This document shows positions 17,565-26,752 of a DNA stretch of 64,000 nucleotides, in pieces. The first letter of the stretch is position 1. The number at the start of each line of letters is the position of its first letter. The notes beneath the pieces were generated by a model that worked only from the letters and a program-made list of their open reading frames with translations, was not told the DNA's origin and did no database searches. Location of the stretch: contig CANLIE010000013.1 of assembly GCA_947491225.1 (NCBI GenBank), positions 1 to 64,000 on the forward strand. The letters are read 5' to 3'. The stretch is from an uncultured Cellulophaga sp. (GTDB lineage Bacteria > Bacteroidota > Bacteroidia > Flavobacteriales > Flavobacteriaceae). The position numbers were made by a program, and so were the translations under genes.

Positions 17565-17638
17565 ACTGTTTTTTTGACAAAAATAATATATAAATTGTTA
17601 TATGTTTACTTTTCGTTAAATTATTAAGCATTTGCTAT

Positions 17639-17646
17639 TATCTTTG
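17639..17646 (+). promoter_or_regulatory. Possible -7 box of dapD
   Basis: TATCTTTG matches TAnnTTTG and lies 20 bases before the dapD ATG, which would leave a leader of about a dozen bases. The position 19 bases upstream reads TTCG rather than TTTG, so the -33 element is degenerate. Confidence 0.45.
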
Positions 17647-17665
17647 CTAAAATAGATTATAAAAA

Positions 17666-18481
17666 ATGAAAGAATTACAGAAAACCATAGAAACAGCTTG
17701 GGAAAACCGAGATTTTTTAAAAGAAAAAGAAACGCAAAAAGCAATAAGAGAAGTAATTGATCTTATTGATAATGGAAAATTAAGATGTGCAGAACCAACG
17801 TCAAATGGTTGGCAGATAAATGAGTGGGTAAAAAAAGCAGTGGTTCTTTATTTTCCAATTCAAAAAATGGAAACTTTAGAAGCTGGTATTTTTGAGTACC
17901 ATGATAAGATGCCACTTAAGAGAGGGTATGCAGAAAAAGGCATACGGGTAGTTCCTAACGCTGTAGCAAGACATGGGGCTTACATTTCTCCTGGTACTAT
18001 ATTAATGCCTAGTTATGTTAACATTGGAGCTTATGTAGATGAAGGAACAATGGTAGACACTTGGGCTACAGTGGGTAGTTGTGCTCAAATAGGGAAAAAC
18101 GTACATTTAAGTGGCGGTGTTGGTATTGGTGGTGTTTTAGAACCCTTGCAAGCTTCTCCTGTGATTATTGAAGATGGTGCATTTATTGGCTCTAGGTGTA
18201 TTGTTGTAGAAGGTGTGAGAATAGAAAAAGAAGCAGTTTTAGGTGCCAATGTTGTGCTAACAATGAGTACAAAAATCATTGATGTAACTGGTGATAAGCC
18301 TATTGAAATGAAAGGTAGAGTTCCTGCTAGGTCTGTTGTAATTCCTGGTAGCTACACCAAAAAATTTGCGGCAGGTGAATACAATGTACCTTGTGCTTTA
18401 ATTATTGGAAAACGTAAAGAAAGTACAAACAAAAAAACATCTTTAAATGATGCCTTACGTGAATATGACGTGGCTGTTTAA
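17666..18481 (+). CDS. dapD: Tetrahydrodipicolinate N-succinyltransferase
   Basis: A 271-residue left-handed beta-helix acyltransferase of the lysine/diaminopimelate pathway; it succinylates tetrahydrodipicolinate from succinyl-CoA. An N-terminal helical domain (1-100) precedes the hexapeptide repeats (ISPGTILMPSYVNIGAYVDEGTMVDTWATVGSCAQIGKNVHLSGGVGIGG split across about 105-165). The C-terminal arm ends NDALREYDVAV. Normal length. LysA, the last step, is encoded at 54.0 kb in the same window but far away. Single gene converging on the GT-D-like gene. Confidence 0.96.
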   Translation: MKELQKTIETAWENRDFLKEKETQKAIREVIDLIDNGKLRCAEPTSNGWQINEWVKKAVVLYFPIQKMETLEAGIFEYHDKMPLKRGYAEKGIRVVPNAVARHGAYISPGTILMPSYVNIGAYVDEGTMVDTWATVGSCAQIGKNVHLSGGVGIGGVLEPLQASPVIIEDGAFIGSRCIVVEGVRIEKEAVLGANVVLTMSTKIIDVTGDKPIEMKGRVPARSVVIPGSYTKKFAAGEYNVPCALIIGKRKESTNKKTSLNDALREYDVAV

Positions 18482-18485
18482 AAAC

Positions 18486-18501
18486 CAAATTACGTAATTT
18501 G
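18486..18501. terminator. Possible small bidirectional terminator
   Basis: Perfect 16-base palindrome caaattacgtaatttg between convergent dapD and the GT-D-like gene, overlapping the latter's stop codon. On the minus strand it is followed by ggttttt. Short arms, so stability is low. Confidence 0.4.
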
Positions 18502-19374
18502 ATTTCTAAAATAGAATTTAATATCCTTTCTTAAAAAGAGAAATCTTTTTTGAAAGGATAATTTTTCTCTATCCTTTTTATCTAAAACTTTACGTACTTT
18601 ATTTCCTTGTAACCTTATCCAAGTTCTAGATACCTTATACTCTACAGCATCTACAATAGATCCAAAATCTATTACTTTACAGGCGACCTCTTTATTCCAT
18701 AAACGCAAAGCAATTGCATTAGATGTACTACCAGCAGATGGTATTACTAAATCTACCTTATTTGCATTTTCTTCTACTTTAGGCCACCATTCATTTATAG
18801 TTTCATAAGCATGTTTTGCAGGTATTTTTACGTAATAATCTATTTTTCCGTATAATTTTTCTGCTATTTCTTTTTCAGTAGAACCAATAAACATTTTTTT
18901 TAATGGTCTTACATATTCATCTAAAAAAGCTTTAAGTTCTCTTGGCTTAAAAACTGCCATACATTGAAAAATACAAGGGTTTTCAAAAATAACATCATCT
19001 GAAAAGTTTTTTTCTTTCATTATATGTATCATTTCATCTTGCCAGGAGAAGTTTTTATAAATTCCGCTTGCATGAAATTCATCATATGGGTAATTTATAG
19101 GACAAGCTATTAAATATTCATCATCCTTAATCCTAAAAGAAGATTCTAACTCAGCATCTAAACCAGCATTATATACATAATTCCTATGGTCTTTACGCAT
19201 TAAAGTTACAAACTCACCATCGCCATATCTCACAAAAAACAACCGTTTATGTTTTGCCATCTTCTCTTTTAAAAAATCAAAAGATTCCTGAATACCTTTA
19301 GTACGTATGGCATTTGATACATTTTTTGGTTCTCTAAAAAACAATTTATGGAAATAATACTTTAGTGGTTTCAT
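18490..19374 (-). CDS. GT-D fold glycosyltransferase-like protein
   Basis: About 294 residues from the ATG at 19374 (an upstream ATG at 19398 adds a short hydrophobic stretch and is less likely). The core resembles GT-D/DUF1792 transferases: FFVRYGDGEFVTLM near residue 50, NAGLDAELESSF, then IFIGSTEKEIAEKL, and VIPSAGSTSNAIALRLWNKEV near 215-235, followed by VIDFGSIVDAVE. GT-D enzymes transfer a sugar (glucose in the known Dgt1-type case) to protein-linked or surface glycans. The gene opens the glycan cluster but points away from its neighbours. A -7-like TACATTTG is at 19396-19403 on the minus strand. Assignment by motif resemblance only. Confidence 0.65.
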   Translation of the reverse strand: MKPLKYYFHKLFFREPKNVSNAIRTKGIQESFDFLKEKMAKHKRLFFVRYGDGEFVTLMRKDHRNYVYNAGLDAELESSFRIKDDEYLIACPINYPYDEFHASGIYKNFSWQDEMIHIMKEKNFSDDVIFENPCIFQCMAVFKPRELKAFLDEYVRPLKKMFIGSTEKEIAEKLYGKIDYYVKIPAKHAYETINEWWPKVEENANKVDLVIPSAGSTSNAIALRLWNKEVACKVIDFGSIVDAVEYKVSRTWIRLQGNKVRKVLDKKDREKLSFQKRFLFLRKDIKFYFRNQIT

Positions 19375-19459
19375 AATATTCAAAAAAATGAAAAACAAAT
19401 GTATTAATTTATAAATCTAAATGTGATGGGTAATATGTATTTTTGAAAAAATATTTAAT

Positions 19460-20494
19460 GTGAACATTGCTATTATTGAAGTTTCAGAATCTCATGAAGA
19501 ATGTATTTATAGCCAAGTTTCTTTTTTAAAAGATGCTGGGCATAATATAGACTTATTTATACACCCTAAAATAAAATCACAAATTAATGATTATGTACAC
19601 TTAATAAAAAACATTACTATTATTGATTTTGAAACGCCTTCTTTGTTTCATAGATTAAAGCTTCAACAACGTTTATTTAATAATTTAAAAAAATATGACC
19701 GCATTGTTTTTAATACGGCAAGCTCTTCTAAAACAGTTAGAAATTTATGTGTTTTATTAAAATTCTCAAAAGTGGAATGCATTGGTATATTACACAATGT
19801 AAAAAAACTGGAAAAGAGCTTTACACAACGTATAATATCCTACAAAATAAAAAAATACTTTGTTTTAAATGATTTTCTAAAATTGAACAAAAAACCAAAA
19901 AATATAAAAATTGAAAGTTTCTATCCCATTTTTTTTCCAAAATATGATAAAGATAATACTATTAAAAAAGAACATATTTGGATTACTATACCAGGTAGAA
20001 TTTATTTTGACAAAAGAGACTACCACTCATTATTAGATATGCTGGAGAATCAAAAAATTCCAACTGAATTAAAATTTATAATTCTAGGCAATATAAATAC
20101 CAAAGATGGTTCTAACTTTATGGAATCTATTTTGAACAAAGGGTTAAAAAATCATTTTATGTTTTTTCAAGAACATATTTTAAATCGAGATTTTTACAAT
20201 TATATAGATAAATCTGATTATATTATGCCTCTTTTACAAAAAGAAGGGAAAAACTATTTGCAATACAAAATTACAGGAGCTTTTAATCTAGCATTTGCCT
20301 TTAAAAAAAGGCTCTTTTGTGAAAAAGATTTTAATTGTATTCCTGATTTAAAACAAAATGGTATTTTTTATACTGAAGAAAATTTCATCAGCTCTTTGCA
20401 TAAAGTTTTACATAAAGAAAAGAATGAAATTTATAAAGACAAAAAGTGGAGTTATACATACCAGAAGAACAGATACATTAACTTTATAGAATAG
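19460..20494 (+). CDS. GT-B type glycosyltransferase, divergent
   Basis: A 344-residue protein with a GT-B layout: an N-terminal Rossmann half (MNIAIIEVSESHEECIYSQVSFLKDAGH) and a C-terminal half with TIPGRIYFDKRDYHSLLDML and a donor-site-like YIMPLLQKEGKNYLQYKITG near 265-285. The usual EX7E motif of GT4 is not evident, so it is a distant member. The start is GTG (19460), because the overlapping ATG two bases earlier is followed at once by a stop; a TATTTTTG -7-like box is at 19438-19445. Its 3' end overlaps the opposing GT2 gene by 11 bases. Probably assembles a surface glycan; sugar unknown. Confidence 0.65.
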   Translation: MNIAIIEVSESHEECIYSQVSFLKDAGHNIDLFIHPKIKSQINDYVHLIKNITIIDFETPSLFHRLKLQQRLFNNLKKYDRIVFNTASSSKTVRNLCVLLKFSKVECIGILHNVKKLEKSFTQRIISYKIKKYFVLNDFLKLNKKPKNIKIESFYPIFFPKYDKDNTIKKEHIWITIPGRIYFDKRDYHSLLDMLENQKIPTELKFIILGNINTKDGSNFMESILNKGLKNHFMFFQEHILNRDFYNYIDKSDYIMPLLQKEGKNYLQYKITGAFNLAFAFKKRLFCEKDFNCIPDLKQNGIFYTEENFISSLHKVLHKEKNEIYKDKKWSYTYQKNRYINFIE

Positions 20495-21257
20495 TATTAT
20501 ACTCTCTCCTTTTGTTTTCATTATATAGCTTATAATACTTTAAAAAAAAGTAGAAATAACAAAAAATTGCTAAATAAAACCCTCTAAACCCATCTAAAAA
20601 CCCCAATCTAAAAATATACATTTTAACAAACTGAAATATTGGAGCAAAAAAGACTTTAAACAAAGATATTCTCTTCTTGGTATCTGCATTACTTTTAGCA
20701 ATATTAGTTGTGTATGAATTCATTTTAGCAACATGATCTTCTAAATTTTTGTATGTATAATGATTTATAGGAGCTTTTATATGGCCAATGCTTTGAGTGG
20801 TTTCCCAATAAGCATGTACATATTTTTCTTTAATATGACCTGAGTTTTTTTTAAATAAAATTCTTTTTGTTGTTGCGCTCCATCCACCAAAATGAATGGG
20901 TTTATTAAGCACATAGCTAACCATTCTAACTTTATAAACATTAAATTGGTTATTATTCTTATATACTATATCCTTTATAACTGTTTTTAACTTATCTGAG
21001 ACTACTTCATCTGCATCTATAAGCAATATCCATTCTCCTTTGCACTTATTAATAACAGATTGCTTTTGCAAACCATCACCTTTCCAATCTTCACTATAAA
21101 ATCTAACCTTTGAATACTTTGTTGATATTAATTTAGTATCATCAGTAGAATTTGAATCAACAATAACAACTTCATCTACAAAATCATGAATTGCCTCTAA
21201 TGTTCTTTTAATATTAAAAGCTTCGTTATATGTTATAATTGCAACAGATAATTTCAT
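20484..21257 (-). CDS. WaaE/KdtX-like family 2 glycosyltransferase
   Basis: A 257-residue GT2 enzyme of the type that adds a hexose to the LPS inner core (WaaE/KdtX). Seen: SVAIITYNEAFNIKRTLEAI (4-23 region), VIVDSNSTDDT, GDGLQKQSVINKCKGEWILLIDADE with the DxD, and FGGWSATTKRILFKKNSG. The C-terminal signature FVKMYIFRLGFLDGFRGFYLAIF, membrane-associated, is shared with the C-terminal half of the fusion protein at 24.3-26.2 kb, so the two are paralogues. It is divergent from the next GT4 gene. Confidence 0.85.
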   Translation of the reverse strand: MKLSVAIITYNEAFNIKRTLEAIHDFVDEVVIVDSNSTDDTKLISTKYSKVRFYSEDWKGDGLQKQSVINKCKGEWILLIDADEVVSDKLKTVIKDIVYKNNNQFNVYKVRMVSYVLNKPIHFGGWSATTKRILFKKNSGHIKEKYVHAYWETTQSIGHIKAPINHYTYKNLEDHVAKMNSYTTNIAKSNADTKKRISLFKVFFAPIFQFVKMYIFRLGFLDGFRGFYLAIFCYFYFFLKYYKLYNENKRREYNTIL

Positions 21258-21436
21258 TATATCTTTTTAGTTAAAACGAAGGTAATATAAAACAATAGAG
21301 TATATATTATACTAAATACAAAATTTAATCAATAAAGTCTACAGATAGTATATTTATAAAAAATACTTAAGTTTCATTAATTCATAGGTGTTTTTTTTAA
21401 ATTACCTTTGATGTATATATAAACATTAAAATAGAA

Positions 21437-22552
21437 ATGAAGATAGGTTTTGATGCTAAAAGAATTTTCCATAACGATACAGGGTTAGGAAATTATGGAA
21501 GAGATTTAATTAGGATTCTATGCCAACATACACCAGTTAAAAAACTTATCTTATACAATACAAAACTTCCAAAAAAGCATAAAGTATACAATTCTCCTAA
21601 AATTAGTATAGAATATCCTAAATCATGGTTTTGGAAAAAATTATCATCTATTTGGAGGATTAGTGCAGTAAAAAACCAGATAGCGAAAGACAAACTTTCC
21701 TTATATCATGGCCTTACAGGTGAAATACCTTTTGGGCTATCTAAAAAGAACATACCAAGTATTGTTACTATTCATGATTTAATTTTTATTAGTCACCCAC
21801 AATACTACTCTGCCATTAATAGATATATATATACTATTAAATTTAAGTATGCAGTAAAAAATGCAGATAAAATCATTGCAATTAGTGAACAAACGAAACG
21901 AGATATTTTAAAATATTCTAATGTTAATGAAGAAAAAATAGCTGTTGTTTATCAAGGGTGTAATGTTGCATATAAAAAGGAGTATGATTTTTCTGCAAAG
22001 GATAAAGTGAAAAAAAAATACAACTTACCAGAAGAGTTTATCTTAAATGTAGGCACAATACAAGAGCGTAAAAATGCTTTGCTAATTGTAAAAGCGATAA
22101 GAGGTACTTCTAAACAATTGGTTTTAATTGGTAATGAAGAGGCTTATGCTCAAAAAATAAGACTATATATACAAAAACATGAACTTAGAAAACAAGTGCA
22201 TTTTTTAAAAAATGTAGAACTAGAAGAATTATCCATAATTTACCAATTAGCAACAGTGTTTTGTTATCCCTCTTTGTGCGAAGGTTTTGGAATACCTATT
22301 ATAGAAGCATTATATAGTAAAACACCTGTAATTACAACAAAAGGAAATTGTTTTCCTGAAGCTGGTGGACCAGATTCTATTTATATTAAAATTAATGATG
22401 AAGATGATTTACGTAAAAAAATAAACAATCTATTCGCTAACTCAGATCTAAGACAGAGTATTGCAGAAAAAGGCTTAGTTTATGCGCAACGTTTTAATGA
22501 TGATGTGACTGCAAAAAATTTATATAACGTATATAAATCTCTCATCAGATGA
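21437..22552 (+). CDS. Glycosyltransferase family 4
   Basis: A 371-residue GT-B enzyme of family GT4. N-terminal acceptor half opens MKIGFDAKRIFHNDTGLGNYGRDL, typical of mannosyl/rhamnosyltransferases such as WbaZ/MtfB-type. The C-terminal half contains FILNVGTIQERKN (donor-binding start, about 198-210) and the EX7E motif in CEGFGIPIIEALY (about 280-292). Starts at ATG 21437; its stop overlaps the next GT4 start (ATGA at 22549), indicating coupling. Role: extension of an LPS or capsule oligosaccharide with a retaining linkage. Confidence 0.9.
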   Translation: MKIGFDAKRIFHNDTGLGNYGRDLIRILCQHTPVKKLILYNTKLPKKHKVYNSPKISIEYPKSWFWKKLSSIWRISAVKNQIAKDKLSLYHGLTGEIPFGLSKKNIPSIVTIHDLIFISHPQYYSAINRYIYTIKFKYAVKNADKIIAISEQTKRDILKYSNVNEEKIAVVYQGCNVAYKKEYDFSAKDKVKKKYNLPEEFILNVGTIQERKNALLIVKAIRGTSKQLVLIGNEEAYAQKIRLYIQKHELRKQVHFLKNVELEELSIIYQLATVFCYPSLCEGFGIPIIEALYSKTPVITTKGNCFPEAGGPDSIYIKINDEDDLRKKINNLFANSDLRQSIAEKGLVYAQRFNDDVTAKNLYNVYKSLIR

Positions 22553-23634
22553 AAAGAATTTGTTTTATAAACAGTGTTAAAACATGGGGAGGTGGAGAAA
22601 AATGGCATTTTGAAGCTAGTACATATATGCATAAAAAAGGCTATGATGTTTTAGTAATTACTAACAAAAAAAGTGAACTTTACAACAAATTAAAAAACAC
22701 AAATATTACTTCTGTTGGCATTAAAATAAATAATTTTAGTTTTCTAAATCCATTTAAAATCAATACATTAAAAAAAATATTAAAACAACATAATATAGAT
22801 ACCATTGTCATTAATCTTTCTGAAGATTTAAAATTAGGAGGATTAGCTTCAAAAAGAGCTGGTGTAAAGAAAATAATATACCGTAGAGGTAGCGCTATAC
22901 CCATAAAAAACAGTTTCCTAAATAGATATTATTTTAAAAACATAGTCACAGATATTATAGCAAATTCTGAAGCTACCAAACGTACAGTTTTAGAAAATAA
23001 CAATAAACTATTCCCTATTGAAAAAATAAAAGTTATTTACAACGCCATAGATTGTAAAAAACACTCAAAAACATCTCCTCCCTACTATCAAAAAACAGAT
23101 AACAACCATATAAGAATAATTAGTCTAGGTAGGCTAGAATATGAAAAAAATCATAAGTTTTTAATTTATCTATCTAAAGAATTAAAAGAAAGAAACATAA
23201 AACATAAAATTCTTGTTGGAGGAGAAGGCTCATTAAAAGAGAGCTTAATAGAGCAGTCTAAAAAACTTAAAGTAGATAAAGAGATTAGTTTTCTAGGTTT
23301 CATAGATAATCCAAAAGAATTATTACAAAGTGCAGATATATTTATACACCCGTCTTTATGGGAAGGGTTTGGTTATGTATTAGCAGAAGCATCACTATAC
23401 AAAAAACCTGTGATTGCTTTTAACACCACAAGTATTCCAGAAATAATAGTGCATAAAAAAAGTGGATTTGTCGTAGAGCCAAATAATATAAAAAAAGTTG
23501 CTAACGTAATAGAACTTTTAGCATCTAATAAAAAGCTTAGAGATGATTTGGGTTTGTATGGTCATAATTTTGTGACTGAAAATTTTGACAGTTCAATCAT
23601 ATATAAACAAATGGAAGATTATTTAATTAGTTAA
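22549..23634 (+). CDS. Glycosyltransferase family 4
   Basis: A 361-residue GT4 enzyme. The N-terminal half has the glycine-rich VKTWGGGEKWHFEAS, the C-terminal half RIISLGRLEYEKNHKFLI (about 190-207), then KILVGGEGSLKESL and the EX7E motif in WEGFGYVLAEASLY (about 272-285). No membrane segments. It overlaps the preceding gene by four bases and is followed after 31 bases by the nucleotidyltransferase gene. It resembles LPS core heptosyl/glucosyltransferases of the WaaG class, but the donor cannot be read from sequence. Confidence 0.9.
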   Translation: MKRICFINSVKTWGGGEKWHFEASTYMHKKGYDVLVITNKKSELYNKLKNTNITSVGIKINNFSFLNPFKINTLKKILKQHNIDTIVINLSEDLKLGGLASKRAGVKKIIYRRGSAIPIKNSFLNRYYFKNIVTDIIANSEATKRTVLENNNKLFPIEKIKVIYNAIDCKKHSKTSPPYYQKTDNNHIRIISLGRLEYEKNHKFLIYLSKELKERNIKHKILVGGEGSLKESLIEQSKKLKVDKEISFLGFIDNPKELLQSADIFIHPSLWEGFGYVLAEASLYKKPVIAFNTTSIPEIIVHKKSGFVVEPNNIKKVANVIELLASNKKLRDDLGLYGHNFVTENFDSSIIYKQMEDYLIS

Positions 23635-23665
23635 TATAATACCCCCAATAAATTAACCATATAAA

Positions 23666-24352
23666 ATGAAAATAGTAATACTTGCAGCAGGAATTGGCTC
23701 TAGATTAGGAAATCCTTTTCCAAAACCCCTAACAAAATTAAATAATGGAAAAAGCATTATGCAAATGCAAATAGAAAATTTGTGCACTGTTTTTAATGTT
23801 AATGATATTAGTATAGTTGTAGGTTTCAAAAAGGATTTAATCATGGAACGTTTTCCTGAAGTTAATTATATTTATAATCCATTTTTTGATTGTACCAATA
23901 CTTCAAAAAGCTTGCTACGCGCATTAATAAAAAATAGAGAACAATCTGTACTTTGGCTAAATGGTGATGTAGTTTTTGATGCAAAATTGCTAAAAACTTT
24001 GCTTCCATACATAAAAAAAGAAAAGTCGTTTGTAGCAGTAAATACTAGCTGTGTAGCAGAAGAAGAAGTTAAATACACTCTGGAGAAAGGATATATTAAT
24101 AAACTCTCTAAGACAGTCAAAAATGGATTAGGAGAAGCTGTAGGTATAAACTTCATATCACAAAAAGATAACACAACATACATTAAACGTTTAAAAGAAT
24201 GCGATGATAATGACTATTTTGAGAAAGGATTAGAGCTTGCCATTGAAAAAGATAATTTAAACATAAAAGCAGTAGATATATCTAAATACAACTGTTTAGA
24301 AGTAGATTTTAAAGAAGATTTAGAAAACGCCAACACGCTATTTTATAAATGA
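23666..24352 (+). CDS. LicC-like nucleotidyltransferase
   Basis: A 228-residue NTP-transferase that activates a phosphorylated small molecule as an NDP derivative. Seen: IVILAAGIGSRLG (nucleotide loop, residues 3-15), PFPKPLTKLNNGKSIMQ, NPFFDCTNTSKSLLRAL (about 72-88, the LicC/phosphocholine cytidylyltransferase-like segment), NGDVVFD (metal Asp near 100), EAVGINFIS and the final LEVDFKEDLENA. LicC and relatives make CDP-choline; sugar-phosphate relatives make CDP- or UDP-sugars. The next gene overlaps by four bases and encodes a CDP-glycerol-type transferase, so it may supply that enzyme's donor. The substrate is inferred from that context. Confidence 0.8.
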   Translation: MKIVILAAGIGSRLGNPFPKPLTKLNNGKSIMQMQIENLCTVFNVNDISIVVGFKKDLIMERFPEVNYIYNPFFDCTNTSKSLLRALIKNREQSVLWLNGDVVFDAKLLKTLLPYIKKEKSFVAVNTSCVAEEEVKYTLEKGYINKLSKTVKNGLGEAVGINFISQKDNTTYIKRLKECDDNDYFEKGLELAIEKDNLNIKAVDISKYNCLEVDFKEDLENANTLFYK

Positions 24353-26166
24353 AAGTAATTTTATTTTGTCAAAACGCTTATGCTTTTGGTATCCTAAATC
24401 CTATTAAAAAAGTTTTAGTAGAAAAGGGAGACAATTTCTTATGGTATATAGACACTAAACTTATTTCTGTTTTCCCGTATAAACAAGATAATCATACTGT
24501 AAGAATTGCAGATTTACAAGCTTATAAAAGTGATATTATTTTTGTTCCAGGTAATGAAGTTCCGTATTACCTTAGAGGTCTAAAAGTGCAAATATTTCAT
24601 GGGCTGGCTGGTGAAAAAAAAGGACATTTTAGAATTAGGCATTATTTTGATTTATACTTTACACAAGGTCCTTATTTTACCAAACGTTTTTTAGAATTCA
24701 AGGAAAAATACAAAAACTTTGATGTTATAGAGACTGGCTGGCCTAAATTAGATGTCTATGGACAAGAAAAAGGTACATATTCTTCTGAAAAAATAGAGCT
24801 TTTAAAAAAATACAACAGTAAAAAAATAATATTATACGCACCTACTTTTTCACCTAGTTTAACTTCTGCTCCATTTTTAATAAACGAAATTAGAAAATTA
24901 GCAAAAAACACCACTTATTTAATACTTATTAAATTTCACGATTTAATGAGTAAAAGCTTAATTGAATCATACAAAAAATTAGCTGTTGAGGTAAATAATA
25001 TTCTTTTTATTGAAGAAAAAAACATTATTAAGTACTTATTGTTGGCAGATTTAATGATTAGCGATACGTCATCTGTAATATATGAATTTCTACTTTTAGA
25101 TAAACCAGTAATTACGTTTAAAAACATTAACAATAAAATATTTTGGGACAATTCAATTTCATATGATAATCTAAGTTTAAAAATTAAAGACAACTTAAAA
25201 AATGACCCTTTTGCAACTGAAAGAAATTATATAAATAAACAATATCACCCCTATACAGATGGCAAATCTGCATATAGAATGGTTAAGGCTGCTAAAAATT
25301 ATATTTCTAAGAACGGTGTTCCTAATGAAAGAAAATTACCAGTAGATAGAATATTGAAAATAAATAATTTATTTGGCAAATCAATTACCAGCCTTTTTAC
25401 AGATAAAAAAGAGCAGAAGTTAAGTGCTTTAGTCATAACTTATAATGAGATTAGAAATATTGAAGCTCTTATAGAGAATTTAAAATTTGCTGATGAAATT
25501 ATTATTGTAGACTCATTCAGTACAGATGGGACTGTTGAGAAAATTAAACAATATTCCAATATAAAACTCATTCAAAGACCCTTTAAAAATTATACTGATC
25601 AAAAAGCATATACACTTGATTTAGCTTCTAATAAATGGGTTTTATTCTTAGATGCCGATGAAAGAATTCCAGATGCTTTGCAACATGAAATATTAGCTGT
25701 TATAAATAACAAAAACCATACAACTGTTGCATTTAAAGTATACAGAGTTTTTATGTTTAAAAATAAAATACTTCGTTTTTGTGGTTGGCAAAATGATAAA
25801 AACTATAGACTATTCAATAAAGAAAAAGTCAGCTTTTCCACAAAAAGAATTGTACATGAAACGTTAAATGTTAATGGAAAATCCTCAATACTAAAAAACA
25901 AACTCATACATTATGCTTACTATGATTATAACATCTACAAAGAGAAAAGAATTAAATATGAGCAATTAAAAGCTAAAGAAGATTTTGAGCAAAACAAAAC
26001 AGCCACCCCATATCACTTATATTTAAAACCATTAGGTAAGTTTATAGAACACTATATAGTTAAATTAGGATTTTTAGACGGAAAAAAAGGTATAACCATT
26101 AGCTATCTTTATGCATTGGCAACTAAAGAGCGTTATAAAAAATTAAAACAGTTACGTAATGACTAA
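24349..26166 (+). CDS. Fusion: CDP-glycerol-type phosphotransferase + WaaE-like GT2
   Basis: A 605-residue two-domain enzyme. Residues 1 to about 325 resemble CDP-glycerol/ribitol glycerophosphotransferases (TagB/TagF): KVQIFHGLAGEKKG near 80-92, ILYAPTFSPS near 163, LIKFHDLMSK near 195, and LLLADLMISDTSSVIYEFLLLDKPV near 230-255, including the conserved SD-S-V-YE motif. After a short linker, residues about 362-605 are a GT2 domain: ALVITYNEIRNIEAL, IIVDSFSTDGT, LFLDADERIPDAL and the WaaE-type end GKFIEHYIVKLGFLDGKKG. It would transfer a polyol phosphate and a sugar during core or capsule assembly. Overlaps both neighbours; the GT2 half is paralogous to the gene at 20.5 kb. Confidence 0.85.
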   Translation: MKVILFCQNAYAFGILNPIKKVLVEKGDNFLWYIDTKLISVFPYKQDNHTVRIADLQAYKSDIIFVPGNEVPYYLRGLKVQIFHGLAGEKKGHFRIRHYFDLYFTQGPYFTKRFLEFKEKYKNFDVIETGWPKLDVYGQEKGTYSSEKIELLKKYNSKKIILYAPTFSPSLTSAPFLINEIRKLAKNTTYLILIKFHDLMSKSLIESYKKLAVEVNNILFIEEKNIIKYLLLADLMISDTSSVIYEFLLLDKPVITFKNINNKIFWDNSISYDNLSLKIKDNLKNDPFATERNYINKQYHPYTDGKSAYRMVKAAKNYISKNGVPNERKLPVDRILKINNLFGKSITSLFTDKKEQKLSALVITYNEIRNIEALIENLKFADEIIIVDSFSTDGTVEKIKQYSNIKLIQRPFKNYTDQKAYTLDLASNKWVLFLDADERIPDALQHEILAVINNKNHTTVAFKVYRVFMFKNKILRFCGWQNDKNYRLFNKEKVSFSTKRIVHETLNVNGKSSILKNKLIHYAYYDYNIYKEKRIKYEQLKAKEDFEQNKTATPYHLYLKPLGKFIEHYIVKLGFLDGKKGITISYLYALATKERYKKLKQLRND

Positions 26167-26749
26167 CAAACCTGATACACACAGCAATTTCTCTTCGGAA
26201 ATCAATAAGTGTATTGAAATTTTAAATGCAGGTGGAATCATATTATACCCCACAGATACTGTATGGGGCATAGGTTGTGATGCTACCAATGAAAATGCTG
26301 TAAACAAAATATATAAACTAAAGAAAAGAAACAACACCAAAACAATGATATGTCTTGTTGCTAATGATTTTATGTTGGAAAAACATGTAGCGAAAATTCC
26401 AGAAGTAGCTTATGATATTATTGATATCGCGGAAAAACCAACCACCATAGTATATGACAACCCTAAAGGTATTGCCAAAAATTTAATTGCAGAAGATAAT
26501 AGCTTGGCAATTAGAGTTGCCTCAGATAAATTTTGTCAATATCTAATCCAAAAGTTCAAGAACCCCATTGTATCTACTTCTGCAAATCTAGCAGGACAAC
26601 CAACGCCCAAAAGTTATAAAGAAATAAGCACAGAGATTTTAAAAGGTGTAGACTATGCCGTAAATTTGCAGCGTAACGAGCAAAAGGACACTCCTTCATC
26701 CATTATTAAGCTTAGCAATAATGGTATTGTAAAGGTTATTCGTAAATAA
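26159..26749 (+). CDS. tsaC: L-threonylcarbamoyladenylate synthase
   Basis: A 196-residue YrdC/Sua5-family enzyme that makes threonylcarbamoyl-AMP from threonine, bicarbonate and ATP for the t6A37 modification of ANN-decoding tRNAs. Seen: GGIILYPTDTVWGIGCDATNENAV (about 25-48), IYKLKKRNNTKTMICLV, LAIRVASDKFC and PIVSTSANLAGQPTP. It is the short TsaC form without the Sua5 domain. Its start overlaps the end of the fusion glycosyltransferase by eight bases, linking a core tRNA gene to the glycan operon's transcript. Confidence 0.95.
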   Translation: MTNKPDTHSNFSSEINKCIEILNAGGIILYPTDTVWGIGCDATNENAVNKIYKLKKRNNTKTMICLVANDFMLEKHVAKIPEVAYDIIDIAEKPTTIVYDNPKGIAKNLIAEDNSLAIRVASDKFCQYLIQKFKNPIVSTSANLAGQPTPKSYKEISTEILKGVDYAVNLQRNEQKDTPSSIIKLSNNGIVKVIRK

Positions 26750-26752
26750 AAA

